43,028 nucleotides of DNA from Bacteroidales bacterium (GTDB lineage Bacteria > Bacteroidota > Bacteroidia > Bacteroidales > Tenuifilaceae): assembly GCA_025361485.1 (NCBI GenBank), contig JANYLA010000106.1, positions 1 to 43,028 of the forward strand, read 5' to 3'. The translations under genes and the position numbers were made by a program. Positions 7,979 to 16,290 of this stretch are shown here, one piece after another. Under the pieces are notes generated by a model. It saw only the letters and a program-made list of their open reading frames with translations. It did not search any database and was not told where the DNA came from. Numbering within the stretch: the first letter of the stretch is position 1; each line of letters opens with the position of its first letter.

Positions 7979-8869
7979 TTATTTTACTATTTGTTTAAAT
8001 TCAATTGATTTTCCGTTTACGCTATATCTTATTCCCATTGGAATACAGACCAACCTTAAAGCATCGTTCAAATCCTTATTATTAAAATACCCTGTATAAA
8101 ATCTATTCTCGGAGCAATTGCTCACAATATCAACATTAAATTGCCTTTCAATCTCTCTAATCACCTCGCTTAACGGAGCATTACTGAAGTAGAATTCCCC
8201 AAAAGTCCATGCAACTTCATCGTGTTTTATGGATTGTGTCGGTGATGTTATTGAGTTCTGCTTCGCAAGAGTGTGAAGTCCAGCAGTAAGAATGACTTTA
8301 TCGTTCGATGCATTGTTTTTTACTGAGACTCGCCCTTCGATGCAGCTAACTTTAACCTTTCCATTCCTTGCATATACATCAAATGTGGTTCCAAGCACTG
8401 TGGTTGTAGCTAAATCGGCAACAACATCAAACCGCTTCCCTTTTTTAACATGAAAAAGCGCCTCTCCATTAATGTATACCTTACGATTAATAAACCAAAG
8501 AACTTTATTGTAGGCAATTCGGGTATCGGCATTAAGTTGAATACTGCTGCTATCGGGAAGTAAGCATGAAACATGCTGTCCTTTTGGGGAGTAAATGCTT
8601 ACTTCGCCAAAACCCCAAATCCAAGCAGAACCACCAATTGCAATTAGTATTATTAATGAAGCAGCAATTCTTAGCATTATTCTGCCTATTGGCAATACTT
8701 TAACGTTAGGTTGATTATCTAGCTTTTCAAAGATCGATTGCCAAACCTGTTCCTTCGATTTGCCTGATGGTATTCTAAGATTACTTAACAATACATCAAA
8801 CTCCTCTTCAGTTTTCTTGCTTGCTTTGCCAGCCCACTCTTTTGCAATATTTTTATTTTTTGAGTTCAC
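7979..8869 (-). CDS. FecR-type anti-sigma factor (second copy)
   Basis: The 296-residue protein has the layout of Bacteroidota FecR regulators: a cytoplasmic sigma-binding helical region (1-60), one membrane helix (about 66-87), a periplasmic FecR domain (GQHVSCLLPDSSSIQLNADT, then GEALFHVKKGKRFDV and GTTFDVYA), and a C-terminal domain (about 225-296, FYFSNAPLSEVIREIERQF). It is a paralogue of the protein at 11972-12868: both end in a YTGYF/YTGFF, CIPM pattern. Unlike that gene it has no sigma gene beside it. It lies downstream of the receptor behind two ECF-type promoter matches, so it may feed back on the same sigma factor. Confidence 0.88.
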   Translation of the reverse strand: MNSKNKNIAKEWAGKASKKTEEEFDVLLSNLRIPSGKSKEQVWQSIFEKLDNQPNVKVLPIGRIMLRIAASLIILIAIGGSAWIWGFGEVSIYSPKGQHVSCLLPDSSSIQLNADTRIAYNKVLWFINRKVYINGEALFHVKKGKRFDVVADLATTTVLGTTFDVYARNGKVKVSCIEGRVSVKNNASNDKVILTAGLHTLAKQNSITSPTQSIKHDEVAWTFGEFYFSNAPLSEVIREIERQFNVDIVSNCSENRFYTGYFNNKDLNDALRLVCIPMGIRYSVNGKSIEFKQIVK

Positions 8870-8896
8870 AAGAATCTAGTTTAGCTTGTTTTACTA

Positions 8897-8924
8897 TAAT
8901 ACAACTGCACTTAATTTCACCCTA
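8897..8924 (-). promoter_or_regulatory. ECF-sigma-type promoter, proximal, before FecR2
   Basis: On the minus strand TAGGGT is followed by exactly 16 nt and GTATTA, ending 28 nt before the ATG. The same boxes and spacing precede the receptor gene (11933-11960), and CAGTTGTATTA is shared by both sites. Confidence 0.7.
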
Positions 8925-8989
8925 CCAATTCTTTGAAAAAAGTTTAACGAATTTTTAAAGATTAAAAGAACATCGTGCTGTTTTGATAC

Positions 8990-9017
8990 TAGTACAACGA
9001 GGAAAAGAAATACCCTA
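8990..9017 (-). promoter_or_regulatory. ECF-sigma-type promoter, distal, before FecR2
   Basis: A second minus-strand match, TAGGGT-N16-GTACTA, lies 93 bp upstream of the proximal one. It differs from the other sites by one base in the downstream box. Confidence 0.5.
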
Positions 9018-9042
9018 CCAAAAAGAGGAGTTAAAACAATTT

Positions 9043-9224
9043 ACCACGGAGACACAGAGAACACGGAGGTATATTTCTATTATTTTTTGATAATAACAAA
9101 ATCGAACTTCTAGCAAACTGGGAGCTAGGCTATTAAAAAATAATAATAACAGTTGAGTATCAATTGTTCTCAAAAAAAAATCGGGACAAATTGAAGTTAT
9201 TTGCGCTCTCTGTGTCTCCTTGGT
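9043..9224. repeat. Inverted-repeat element, copy A
   Basis: The left end ACCACGGAGACACAGAGAAC (9043) is matched in reverse complement by ACCAAGGAGACACAGAGAGC at the right end (to 9224). The element is 182 bp with an AT-rich interior that has no coding frame. A related copy of 190 bp is at 16291-16480. The interiors of the two copies are not similar. Confidence 0.7.
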
Positions 9225-9233
9225 TTTTTTCTT

Positions 9234-11897
9234 CTAGAAACGCAGATTAATAAAGAAAGATGTTGTAAATCCCATGCCTGGAATTTCGTTATAGGTAACC
9301 GGAGCGGTAAGTGATAAAGGTTCGGTAATTTGGTATGGTTTAGACAAAGTATTGAGGTTATTATATAGGTTGAAAACTTTTGCGCCTATCTTAAAATCGC
9401 CTTTATTAATCTTGAAATTATAGCTAACACCAAGATCCATTCTGTGATAAGGGCTTAGCTGAGCAGAATTCTTCTGGTAGTCAGGACTGACTTGAATGGT
9501 ATTATTGATAAATGAAATATAATCCCAAGGATTGCCCGACCCATAAATCCAAGCAACGGTAAAATTCCAACCCTTAACATTCAAAACATTAACAATTTTA
9601 AGTTCGCTAAGATGATCGTCCAAAGCAGGGTATTCAGCTCCATGATTAATCTTATCGGATTTATTCAGCGATCGGCTTAGTGAATATGAGATCCATGATT
9701 GACCTTTGCTCCAATTCTTCTTCAGAAGAAAATCGGCACCGACTGATTTATTACTTGATATCAGAACTCTTCGAACCTGTACAACTTTATCATTCTCGTT
9801 CTTTCTTAAACTGGATTGTTCAAAGCTGATTCCTTCGGTAAATTTGGAATACCCCTCAAAATCAAGGCTAAACCCGCCACCAAAATCCCAAATAAATCCA
9901 CCAATCAAATGCTCCGATTCAACAACCGGGAACTCTTTACCTTCCGATATTTTCCAGATATTACGATAGCTATTATTGCTATAGGTCAATATTTTATTTA
10001 CAAACTGATAGTAAATTCCTGCTGACATTTTTACTGAAAACTTTTTAGACAACTCTAATAATAGTTGGGCTCGTGGCTCAAGGTAGTATTTCTTTGTTAG
10101 GCTATTATATGTAACTCTTCCTCCGTATTTAAAAACTTTTAAAGCGCCAATCGAATATGTATTTTGAGCCCAAATAGTAAGATCATTAACTCTATTATCA
10201 TATATTTTAACGGTATCAATTATTTTAACACCAATGGAATAATGGCTAATCCCATCCTTTGCATTTATACTTACATTGCTTTCGCTGACACCAAATTCCA
10301 ATGTGTTTGAAACACCCAATTTCAATTCGTTGCTATAATTAAAATTTAAATCATCGATATAGTTATTTGTTATATAGTTTTTATAAGTGATGGTATCGTA
10401 AGCACTCCCTAACAATTTCTTTTTAAGCCTATAATCAATGTGATCGTAATTCAAATTATACTGCGAAACTCCGGCAGTAATGCTATGGTAAAAATTGCTA
10501 TTCCATTGGCGAGACCAACGAAGGCCTAATCCTTGATTTCCCCATTCTGAATTCTCGTTCACCGCCGACAATGTTTCAAAAGTATTGAGTTTCATATGAT
10601 CGTATCCTTGATACCCGCTTACTGAAATAACATCCTTCGAGGTAGGTTTAAAGCTAACCTTGGCATTCATATCGTAGAAGTAATAAACGGGTAATTCAGG
10701 ATTAATGGTTAAAGCGGTTGGCATCCTATTCGTTGCTGAAATATCAGAACGAGCACTTTCTAAAAGATTGTAATACAATTGGCTATGGTATATATCAGTA
10801 AATGAACGGCGCGCAGCAAATACAAACGTCGTTTTTTTACCGATAGGTCCTTCGATTTCAACATCAGAACTTAGCTGATCAGTTCCAATATCAACGGCAA
10901 GCCTATTCTCATTCCCAGTTTTTCCTGTAATCTCAATAACGGATGAGGCTCTTCCTCCCCAGCGGCTATCGAAACCACCCCTTGTAACTCGAATATCCTT
11001 AATGGCCTTAGCATTAAAACTTGTGAATGCACCAAAGAAATGATCGATATGGTAGATTGTAAAGCCATCGTAAACAAACAAATTCTTATCGGATGGAGAA
11101 TGGCGTACAACTAGGCCAGATAATGATTCGGTAGTTCCGTCGATACCGGGAAGAAGTTGAAGCGGGGCAGCAATATCCAAATTCGAAAGCGAGGGAGGAT
11201 CTGAATTCTTTTTCGAATTCCATTGTATTGCGCCACCCGACGAACCATCAACCGCTAATAATTCTTGCGGCGACTTCACAAATATGACTTCATCTATTAC
11301 TGAGCTAGTGCGGTTTAGCTCTATGGTTATAATCTCGTTATTATTTATCGGCGCAACCCTAAGCTTATAGGGCTGAAAGCCTAAATAGCTAACAATTAGC
11401 GTTACAGAATCTATTTTATCGCTCGAAATTGAGAAATAGCCATCAGTATTTGTCATTGTCCCTTTTTGGGTCTCAGCAATAGATATTGTTGCATAGGGTA
11501 AACTCTCCCCTGTCTCCTTCTCCTTGACAATGCCCAAAACTTTATATTTAATTGGTTTTACTGGAGTTACTTTTGGTTCCTCAGGCGGCTGAACTGTTTT
11601 TGTTTTAATGATATAAACATCATTTATGAAAAGCATCTCAAGGTTTGTTTCCTTAAGAATAGAATTGATAACATCATCAATTGGTTTGTTTTGGTAATCG
11701 CCAGTAACGAGCGTTGAACTGACTATTGAATTATCGTAGGCAAATTTAATCTTGTAGTTTTTGGCAAGCATTTCTAAAACCTCATTCAGAGGTTTACTCT
11801 CGAATTTCTCAGAAATTCGAGTTTGGGCAATCGTCAATCCACATCCAATGAGAATGATTACAAAGCTTAAAAGAATATGCTTTATTCTGATGTTCAT
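9234..11897 (-). CDS. TonB-dependent receptor with STN signalling domain
   Basis: This 887-residue outer-membrane receptor should import a ligand with energy from TonB and signal its presence to the FecR/sigma pair. In order it has a signal peptide (1-25), an STN domain (about 40-98, KPLNEVLEMLAKNYKIKFAY), a carboxypeptidase-regulatory-like beta domain (about 119-195, GTMTNTDGYFSISSD), a plug (about 230-330, LLPGIDGTTESLSGLVVRHS) and a beta barrel ending in the aromatic-terminal INLRF. No SusD-like gene follows, so it is not a typical glycan-uptake pair. The STN domain points to FecA-like transcriptional signalling. The ligand is unknown. Its own ECF-type promoter ends 36 nt upstream. Confidence 0.9.
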   Translation of the reverse strand: MNIRIKHILLSFVIILIGCGLTIAQTRISEKFESKPLNEVLEMLAKNYKIKFAYDNSIVSSTLVTGDYQNKPIDDVINSILKETNLEMLFINDVYIIKTKTVQPPEEPKVTPVKPIKYKVLGIVKEKETGESLPYATISIAETQKGTMTNTDGYFSISSDKIDSVTLIVSYLGFQPYKLRVAPINNNEIITIELNRTSSVIDEVIFVKSPQELLAVDGSSGGAIQWNSKKNSDPPSLSNLDIAAPLQLLPGIDGTTESLSGLVVRHSPSDKNLFVYDGFTIYHIDHFFGAFTSFNAKAIKDIRVTRGGFDSRWGGRASSVIEITGKTGNENRLAVDIGTDQLSSDVEIEGPIGKKTTFVFAARRSFTDIYHSQLYYNLLESARSDISATNRMPTALTINPELPVYYFYDMNAKVSFKPTSKDVISVSGYQGYDHMKLNTFETLSAVNENSEWGNQGLGLRWSRQWNSNFYHSITAGVSQYNLNYDHIDYRLKKKLLGSAYDTITYKNYITNNYIDDLNFNYSNELKLGVSNTLEFGVSESNVSINAKDGISHYSIGVKIIDTVKIYDNRVNDLTIWAQNTYSIGALKVFKYGGRVTYNSLTKKYYLEPRAQLLLELSKKFSVKMSAGIYYQFVNKILTYSNNSYRNIWKISEGKEFPVVESEHLIGGFIWDFGGGFSLDFEGYSKFTEGISFEQSSLRKNENDKVVQVRRVLISSNKSVGADFLLKKNWSKGQSWISYSLSRSLNKSDKINHGAEYPALDDHLSELKIVNVLNVKGWNFTVAWIYGSGNPWDYISFINNTIQVSPDYQKNSAQLSPYHRMDLGVSYNFKINKGDFKIGAKVFNLYNNLNTLSKPYQITEPLSLTAPVTYNEIPGMGFTTSFFINLRF

Positions 11898-11932
11898 TTC
11901 ATGAATCCCCTAAAAAGATTGTTTGCTTTGTG

Positions 11933-11960
11933 TAATACAACTGAGTTGTAACTTACCCTA
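11933..11960 (-). promoter_or_regulatory. ECF-sigma-type promoter of the TonB-dependent receptor
   Basis: On the minus strand TAGGGT, 16 nt, then GTATTA, lie between the FecR1 stop and the receptor start. Identical boxes and spacing occur at 8897-8924. Confidence 0.7.
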
Positions 11961-11971
11961 CTGAAACTATT

Positions 11972-12868
11972 CTATTTCTTAATAATGACTCTAGTGCTGT
12001 CGGATGAAATCTGATAGGTTAGCTCCATTGGAATACAAATCAGATCGAGGGCTTTTACTAAATGATTATTCTTAAAAAAACCAGTGTAGTTTCTAGCAGA
12101 TGGAGCAAAACCATCAGTTTTGATTGCAATATTAAACTGTCGACTGAGCTCATCTAAAACTATGTTCAAAGAAATATTATTGAAGTAGAACTCTCCTTTT
12201 ATCCACGTTGGTTCAGCAATAGAATCCAATTTGATTTGGCTAGGTAGTTCTCCTGGTTTATTTATAGTTAAACCAACACCCTTAGTTAATGAAATTATTT
12301 TTTTGGAAGATATCTGAACGTTTACTGAACCATCAAAGCATTTTACTTCGAAATGATCTCCCCTAGCAAGTACATTAAACTTAGTACCAGTTACAATTAC
12401 TTTCCTATCAAATTCAGTAGTAATCGTAAATTGGCTACCATGCTTTACGCAGAAAAATGCTTCTCCGTTTAACGATACCTCTCTATTAGACAACCATCCA
12501 AACCTTCGATAAACTATTTTCGATTCGGAATTTAATTTTACCTCCGAACTGTCGGGAAGAAACTTACTAGTTTTTTGACCCTTTGCAAGATGAAATTCAA
12601 CCGTGGTATACCTATAGGTCAACGAGGTAACGGCAATAAGAACAAGCAGTGTTGCAGCAACGCTATACCAAAGTTTACGAGACGCTAATAAAGGAATGAC
12701 TTTTACCTCATCAATGCTATCCTCCTCAATGGAATGCATCAATTTATCCCAAGAAGCCTCCTTACCTTGTGAGGAAGCGGGCACCTTGAGGTTCGATGAA
12801 ATTCTTAGTATCTCATCAAAGTTATCTTCGGAACTGCCTTTTAATATGTTGTCCTCTTCCGTTTTCAT
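11972..12868 (-). CDS. FecR-type anti-sigma factor (first copy)
   Basis: The 298-residue membrane regulator probably holds the adjacent ECF sigma factor inactive and releases it on a signal from the receptor. It has a cytoplasmic region (1-64), one membrane helix (about 66-86, LWYSVAATLLVLIAV), the periplasmic FecR domain (GQKTSKFLPDSSEVKLNSES, GEAFFCVKHGSQF, GTKFNVLARGDHFEVKCFDG) and a C-terminal domain (FYFNNISLNIVLDELSRQF). Its ATG overlaps the sigma stop codon (ATGA), indicating translational coupling. It is a diverged paralogue of the FecR protein at 7979-8869. Confidence 0.92.
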   Translation of the reverse strand: MKTEEDNILKGSSEDNFDEILRISSNLKVPASSQGKEASWDKLMHSIEEDSIDEVKVIPLLASRKLWYSVAATLLVLIAVTSLTYRYTTVEFHLAKGQKTSKFLPDSSEVKLNSESKIVYRRFGWLSNREVSLNGEAFFCVKHGSQFTITTEFDRKVIVTGTKFNVLARGDHFEVKCFDGSVNVQISSKKIISLTKGVGLTINKPGELPSQIKLDSIAEPTWIKGEFYFNNISLNIVLDELSRQFNIAIKTDGFAPSARNYTGFFKNNHLVKALDLICIPMELTYQISSDSTRVIIKK

Positions 12869-13386
12869 ATCTTATAGCTTATGCGCGATCGGAGAATGCT
12901 TAGCGCCTCTGACATTCGCTTTTCTATAGTTTTAACACTCAATCCAAGCCTATCGGCAATATCAGAATAGGTTAACCCCTCGATCCTATTCATCAAAAAA
13001 ACTTCACGCGATTTTTCAGGAATCTCGGCTAAAGCATCCTGTAGTTTTCGGTTCAACTCCTCCTGACGGAGATCGGAATCGGCCTCATCGGAAAACTCAT
13101 TCGATTGTTCTTGCTTCTGAAAATTATATACAACCTTCTGATGTTTAAAATGATTCTTTATCGTATTTGATGCAATGGTATAAAGTAATGATTTTACTGT
13201 ATCGCCCTTTACATCGTTGCGATTAGTCCAAAGTTTAAGAAAAACCTCCTGAACGATATCATCGGCTAAATCTACATCGCCAGTTTTGTAATAGGCAAAG
13301 CTCCGAATACTCTCGTAGTATTGGTCGAATATCGACCTAAACCACGCTAGCTCAGCATTAGAGTATTTGCCTGGAGGTAGAGTCAT
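12865..13386 (-). CDS. ECF RNA polymerase sigma factor, FecI-like
   Basis: The 173-residue protein has sigma region 2 (FAYYKTGDVDLADDIVQEVF, LKLW) and region 4 (IPEKSREVFLMNRIEGLTYS, DIADRLGLSVKTIEKRMSEA). It heads the locus and overlaps the FecR1 gene by four bases. By position it is the likely reader of the TAGGGT-N16-GTATTA sites before the receptor and the second FecR gene. Its own upstream region has a housekeeping-type promoter rather than a TAGGGT site, so it is probably not auto-activated. Confidence 0.93.
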   Translation of the reverse strand: MTLPPGKYSNAELAWFRSIFDQYYESIRSFAYYKTGDVDLADDIVQEVFLKLWTNRNDVKGDTVKSLLYTIASNTIKNHFKHQKVVYNFQKQEQSNEFSDEADSDLRQEELNRKLQDALAEIPEKSREVFLMNRIEGLTYSDIADRLGLSVKTIEKRMSEALSILRSRISYKI

Positions 13387-13404
13387 ATTTAAAGTTAGTA
13401 CCTA

Positions 13405-13435
13405 CAAAAATAGTTGTTAAAAGATAATTAGCAAC
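13405..13435 (-). promoter_or_regulatory. Housekeeping promoter of the sigma-FecR1 operon
   Basis: On the minus strand GTTG, 19 nt, then TATTTTTG match the Bacteroidota TTTG-N19-TAnnTTTG pattern with one mismatch. Confidence 0.55.
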
Positions 13436-13505
13436 AAAATTCTAGGAAACCACCGCTTAAAGCATGAATCAGCTGAATGATAGTATTAACCTTTTGAAAT
13501 TTTGC

Positions 13506-13513
13506 TAACTTTG
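13506..13513 (+). promoter_or_regulatory. -7 element before ricT
   Basis: TAACTTTG is a perfect TAnnTTTG match 24 nt before the GTG start at 13537. No good -33 box is seen. Confidence 0.5.
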
Positions 13514-13536
13514 CAGTCTTGTAAAAACGACAAATT

Positions 13537-14700
13537 GTGGAAACCAATAATAGCACTAGCTCCCGAGGGATTAAGATTAAACAAGGCGATACTCCTGAAC
13601 CAACACTTTACCATTGTAAAAGTTGTTCGAAGTTAAACTCGTTTAATTGGGTTGAAGACACTCCCAAAACCCTCCAGGAATACGATATAATTGAGGTTCA
13701 GTTTAAGAATACTCGAAAGGCATTCTTCCGTAACGCTAACCAACTTCATCTGAAAAAGGGCGACATAATTGCTGTTGAAGCATCGCCTGGTCATGATATT
13801 GGCGTGGTATCGCTTACAGGATGGCTTGTTCTGCGCCAGCTTAAAAAGTTGAATATCGATCCTGAATCAACCGAACTGAAAAAGGTTTACCGTAAGGCAA
13901 AGCCTGTTGATACCGAAAAGTGGCTCGAATCAATCAACCTTGAGCATAAAACCATGATTAAGGCTCGGATAATTGCCGAGAATCTTAAGCTTAACATGAA
14001 AATTGGTGATGTTGAATATCAAGGCGATAAAACAAAAGCCATCTTCTACTATATCGCCGACGAAAGAGTTGACTTTCGAGAGCTTATCAAAATACTTGCC
14101 GACGAATTTAAAATTCGCGTTGAGATGCGCCAAATCGGTGCACGTCAGGAGGCGGGACGTATTGGAGGAATTGGCTCATGTGGACGAGAACTTTGCTGCT
14201 CAACCTGGGTAACTAATTTCATATCTGTTACCACCAACTCGGCTAGGCTTCAAGAAGTATCATTAAACCCACAAAAACTAGCAGGGCAATGTAGCAAGTT
14301 AAAATGCTGCTTAAACTACGAGTTGGATTGCTATGTTGATGCTCGTAAGGGATTTCCTGAAATCAATATCCCTCTCGAAACCAAAGAGGCAACATTCTAC
14401 CACCTTAAAACCGATATTTTTAATCGCATTATGTGGTACAGTTCGGATCCGGGCTCATCGGCAAACATCACTCCTGTGCCCGTTGATAGGGTGATTGAGG
14501 TTATAGCAATGAACAAAAAAGGAACAAGGGCCGACCGACTAACCGAAATATTAATAGAAAAGCCATTTGAAGAGGTAAAACTTGGTTTTCACGGTGTAAT
14601 TGAGGAAGGCAGCCTTACTCGATTTGACGAGCATACTCAGCATAAAAAGAAACCTAAAAAACATAAGTATAGAAAGCCCGATAACAATGCTCAAAACTAA
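13537..14700 (+). CDS. ricT: RicT-like PSP1-domain iron-sulfur protein
   Basis: The 387-residue protein contains the PSP1 domain and the cysteine clusters of the RicT (YaaT) family: CKSCSK near the N-terminus, GSCGRELCCSTW and CSKLKCCLNYELDC in the middle. In Bacillus RicT joins a complex that stimulates RNase Y and binds iron-sulfur clusters; its role in Bacteroidota is not settled. The start is a GTG (METNNSTSSRG), placed by the promoter just upstream and the lack of an earlier start. The C-terminus is lysine-rich. The last codons overlap the start of gldH, and this ricT-gldH pairing is common in Bacteroidota. Confidence 0.88.
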   Translation: METNNSTSSRGIKIKQGDTPEPTLYHCKSCSKLNSFNWVEDTPKTLQEYDIIEVQFKNTRKAFFRNANQLHLKKGDIIAVEASPGHDIGVVSLTGWLVLRQLKKLNIDPESTELKKVYRKAKPVDTEKWLESINLEHKTMIKARIIAENLKLNMKIGDVEYQGDKTKAIFYYIADERVDFRELIKILADEFKIRVEMRQIGARQEAGRIGGIGSCGRELCCSTWVTNFISVTTNSARLQEVSLNPQKLAGQCSKLKCCLNYELDCYVDARKGFPEINIPLETKEATFYHLKTDIFNRIMWYSSDPGSSANITPVPVDRVIEVIAMNKKGTRADRLTEILIEKPFEEVKLGFHGVIEEGSLTRFDEHTQHKKKPKKHKYRKPDNNAQN

Positions 14701-15160
14701 TACCATCATTGTAATAATTTCAATCTTCGCCTTAGCATCGTGCGATAGAAATGGAGTTTACGAGGAGAATATAAACACCTCGAATGGTTTATGGGCCGAG
14801 AATAATGTTGCAAAATTCATTGCCCCAATCGCAGATACTGTATCTTACCATAATATCTTTATAAATATTCGAAACAACACGGATTATCCTAATTGTAATC
14901 TGTACCTTTTTATTGCCACCACCTCACCTACTGGCGCAACTTTGCTCGACACTGTTGAGTATTTTCTTGCGGATGATCAAGGGAAATGGCTGGGTAAGGG
15001 CTTTGGGTATATTCGCGATAGCCAAATCCCGTATAAGCGGAATGTCCGATTCCCAAAAAAAGGCGATTATCGATTCGAGATAAAGCAAGCAATGCGGACA
15101 GATAGCCTCACTGGAATTGCCTCGGTAGGCATTCGAATTGAAAAAAGTATAGGTAGATAA
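14687..15160 (+). CDS. gldH: Gliding motility lipoprotein GldH
   Basis: GldH is a lipoprotein needed for gliding and for the type IX secretion machinery in Flavobacterium. The 157-residue protein begins MLKTNTIIVIISIFALASCD, a lipoprotein signal with Cys19, and has the family pattern of a short beta-rich domain (YHNIFINIRNNTDYPNCNLY, YFLADDQGKWLGKGFG). The frame is open further upstream inside ricT, but the ATG at 14687 places the signal peptide correctly and gives a 14-nt overlap with ricT. Position after ricT agrees with the assignment. Confidence rests on context, signal and remembered family pattern. Confidence 0.82.
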   Translation: MLKTNTIIVIISIFALASCDRNGVYEENINTSNGLWAENNVAKFIAPIADTVSYHNIFINIRNNTDYPNCNLYLFIATTSPTGATLLDTVEYFLADDQGKWLGKGFGYIRDSQIPYKRNVRFPKKGDYRFEIKQAMRTDSLTGIASVGIRIEKSIGR

Positions 15161-15220
15161 GTCGATTAGAATTGCAAATAAAAGTTTTCCTTTTATTAAA
15201 TCTCAGAAAAATATTTAGAA

Positions 15221-15928
15221 GTGGCCAAAAATAAGCTAAAACGTTTTGAGGAAAACAATACCTTTCCAAACCTTATACAGCCTAGATTTGAAGAAGTATT
15301 TCGCATCAATCACCCGATTAAAGGAAACTGGAGCGAAACCTTTTTTAAAAACGAAAAACCAATTGTTCTTGAACTCGGATGCGGAAAAGGTGAATATACT
15401 GTTGGTTTGGCAAAACAATTTCCTGATAAAAACTTTATTGGAATTGATATCAAAGGGGCACGACTTTGGCGCGGAGCCAAAACGGCCCACGAAACCGGAA
15501 TGGCCAATGTTGCATTTGTTAGAACAAGAATTGATAATATCACCTCGTTTTTTACAAATGATGAGGTAAGCGAGATATGGATTACATTTCCCGATCCTCA
15601 ACTAAAACGCATAAACTCCTTAAAACGACTTACATCGAGCATTTTTTTGGGATTGTACAAAACAATTCTTAAGCCGGGTGGACTTATTCACCTTAAAACC
15701 GACAGCCAAGAGCTTCATGCTTACACCAAGGCGTTGGCTGAACTGAATGAATTAAAAATTCATAGCTGCACTAACGATTTGTACTCAACGGTAAAGGAAG
15801 ATCCAATTCTATCCATAAGAACCTTCTACGAACAGCAATTCCTTGATCAGGGGAAAACAATAACCTATATCTGCTTTGAGCTATCCAATGAAAAACCCTT
15901 TATCGAACACAAATACCAACGAACCTAA
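15221..15928 (+). CDS. trmB: tRNA (guanine-N7-)-methyltransferase
   Basis: TrmB methylates guanine 46 in the variable loop of tRNAs using S-adenosylmethionine. The 235-residue protein has the SAM-binding ELGCGKGEYTVGLAKQFP followed by FIGIDIKGARLWRGAKTA, and the substrate motif WITFPDPQLK. The start is a GTG at 15221 (MAKNKLKRF). The gene follows gldH by 60 nt and overlaps the next gene, so ricT-gldH-trmB-ATL may be one transcript. Confidence 0.94.
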   Translation: MAKNKLKRFEENNTFPNLIQPRFEEVFRINHPIKGNWSETFFKNEKPIVLELGCGKGEYTVGLAKQFPDKNFIGIDIKGARLWRGAKTAHETGMANVAFVRTRIDNITSFFTNDEVSEIWITFPDPQLKRINSLKRLTSSIFLGLYKTILKPGGLIHLKTDSQELHAYTKALAELNELKIHSCTNDLYSTVKEDPILSIRTFYEQQFLDQGKTITYICFELSNEKPFIEHKYQRT

Positions 15929-16250
15929 TTTTTTCGAAAAGGTTTATCAGGTAACAAAGCTAATACCTTATGGCAGGGTTACATCGTACGGCGCCATTGC
16001 TCGGTATTTGGGTACAGCGCAATCGTCGAGGATGGTTGGCTGGGCATTGAACGGCAGTCATAGCGTAGTTGATGCATGGGTTCCGGCACACCGCGTGGTG
16101 AATAGGTTTGGAATGCTATCGGGAAAGCATCATTTTCCGGGATCAGACACCATGAAACAGCTGCTTGAAAGCGAGGGAGTGATAATTGACGATGATCAGG
16201 TTGTTGATTTTGAAAAACTTCTTTGGGATCCGAACAAGGAGTTAGGTTAG
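15888..16250 (+). CDS. Alkyltransferase-like protein (ATL), MGMT fold without the active cysteine
   Basis: The 120-residue protein is the DNA-binding domain of the O6-alkylguanine-DNA alkyltransferase family: YGRVTSYGAIARYLG, the winged-helix and nucleotide-flipping part SSRMVGWALNGS, then VPAHRVV. The reactive PCHR of true alkyltransferases is PAHR here (Ala67), so it cannot accept the alkyl group. ATL proteins with PWHR or PAHR bind O6-alkylguanine and hand the lesion to nucleotide excision repair; that role is inferred here. The ATG at 15888 overlaps the trmB 3' end by 41 nt, and an upstream TTG in frame is less likely. Confidence 0.88.
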   Translation: MKNPLSNTNTNEPNFFEKVYQVTKLIPYGRVTSYGAIARYLGTAQSSRMVGWALNGSHSVVDAWVPAHRVVNRFGMLSGKHHFPGSDTMKQLLESEGVIIDDDQVVDFEKLLWDPNKELG

Positions 16251-16290
16251 ATTGTTACTTGATTCATTGTAGTTACTTCGTATCAAAAAA

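Larger units (their letters stand above)
8870..9233. other. Intergenic region with ECF-type promoters and a repeat element
   Basis: The 364 bp between the receptor gene and the second FecR gene hold no gene. They carry two minus-strand ECF-type promoter matches (8897-8924 and 8990-9017) and an inverted-repeat element (9043-9224). No terminator for the receptor gene is obvious unless the element acts as one. Confidence 0.7.

Noticed and set aside
9043-9224. Insertion sequence in the gap before the receptor gene
   Set aside because: There is no transposase frame, and the element is only 182 bp.
15236-15601. Overlapping frames on both strands inside trmB
   Set aside because: All are shadows of the methyltransferase gene.
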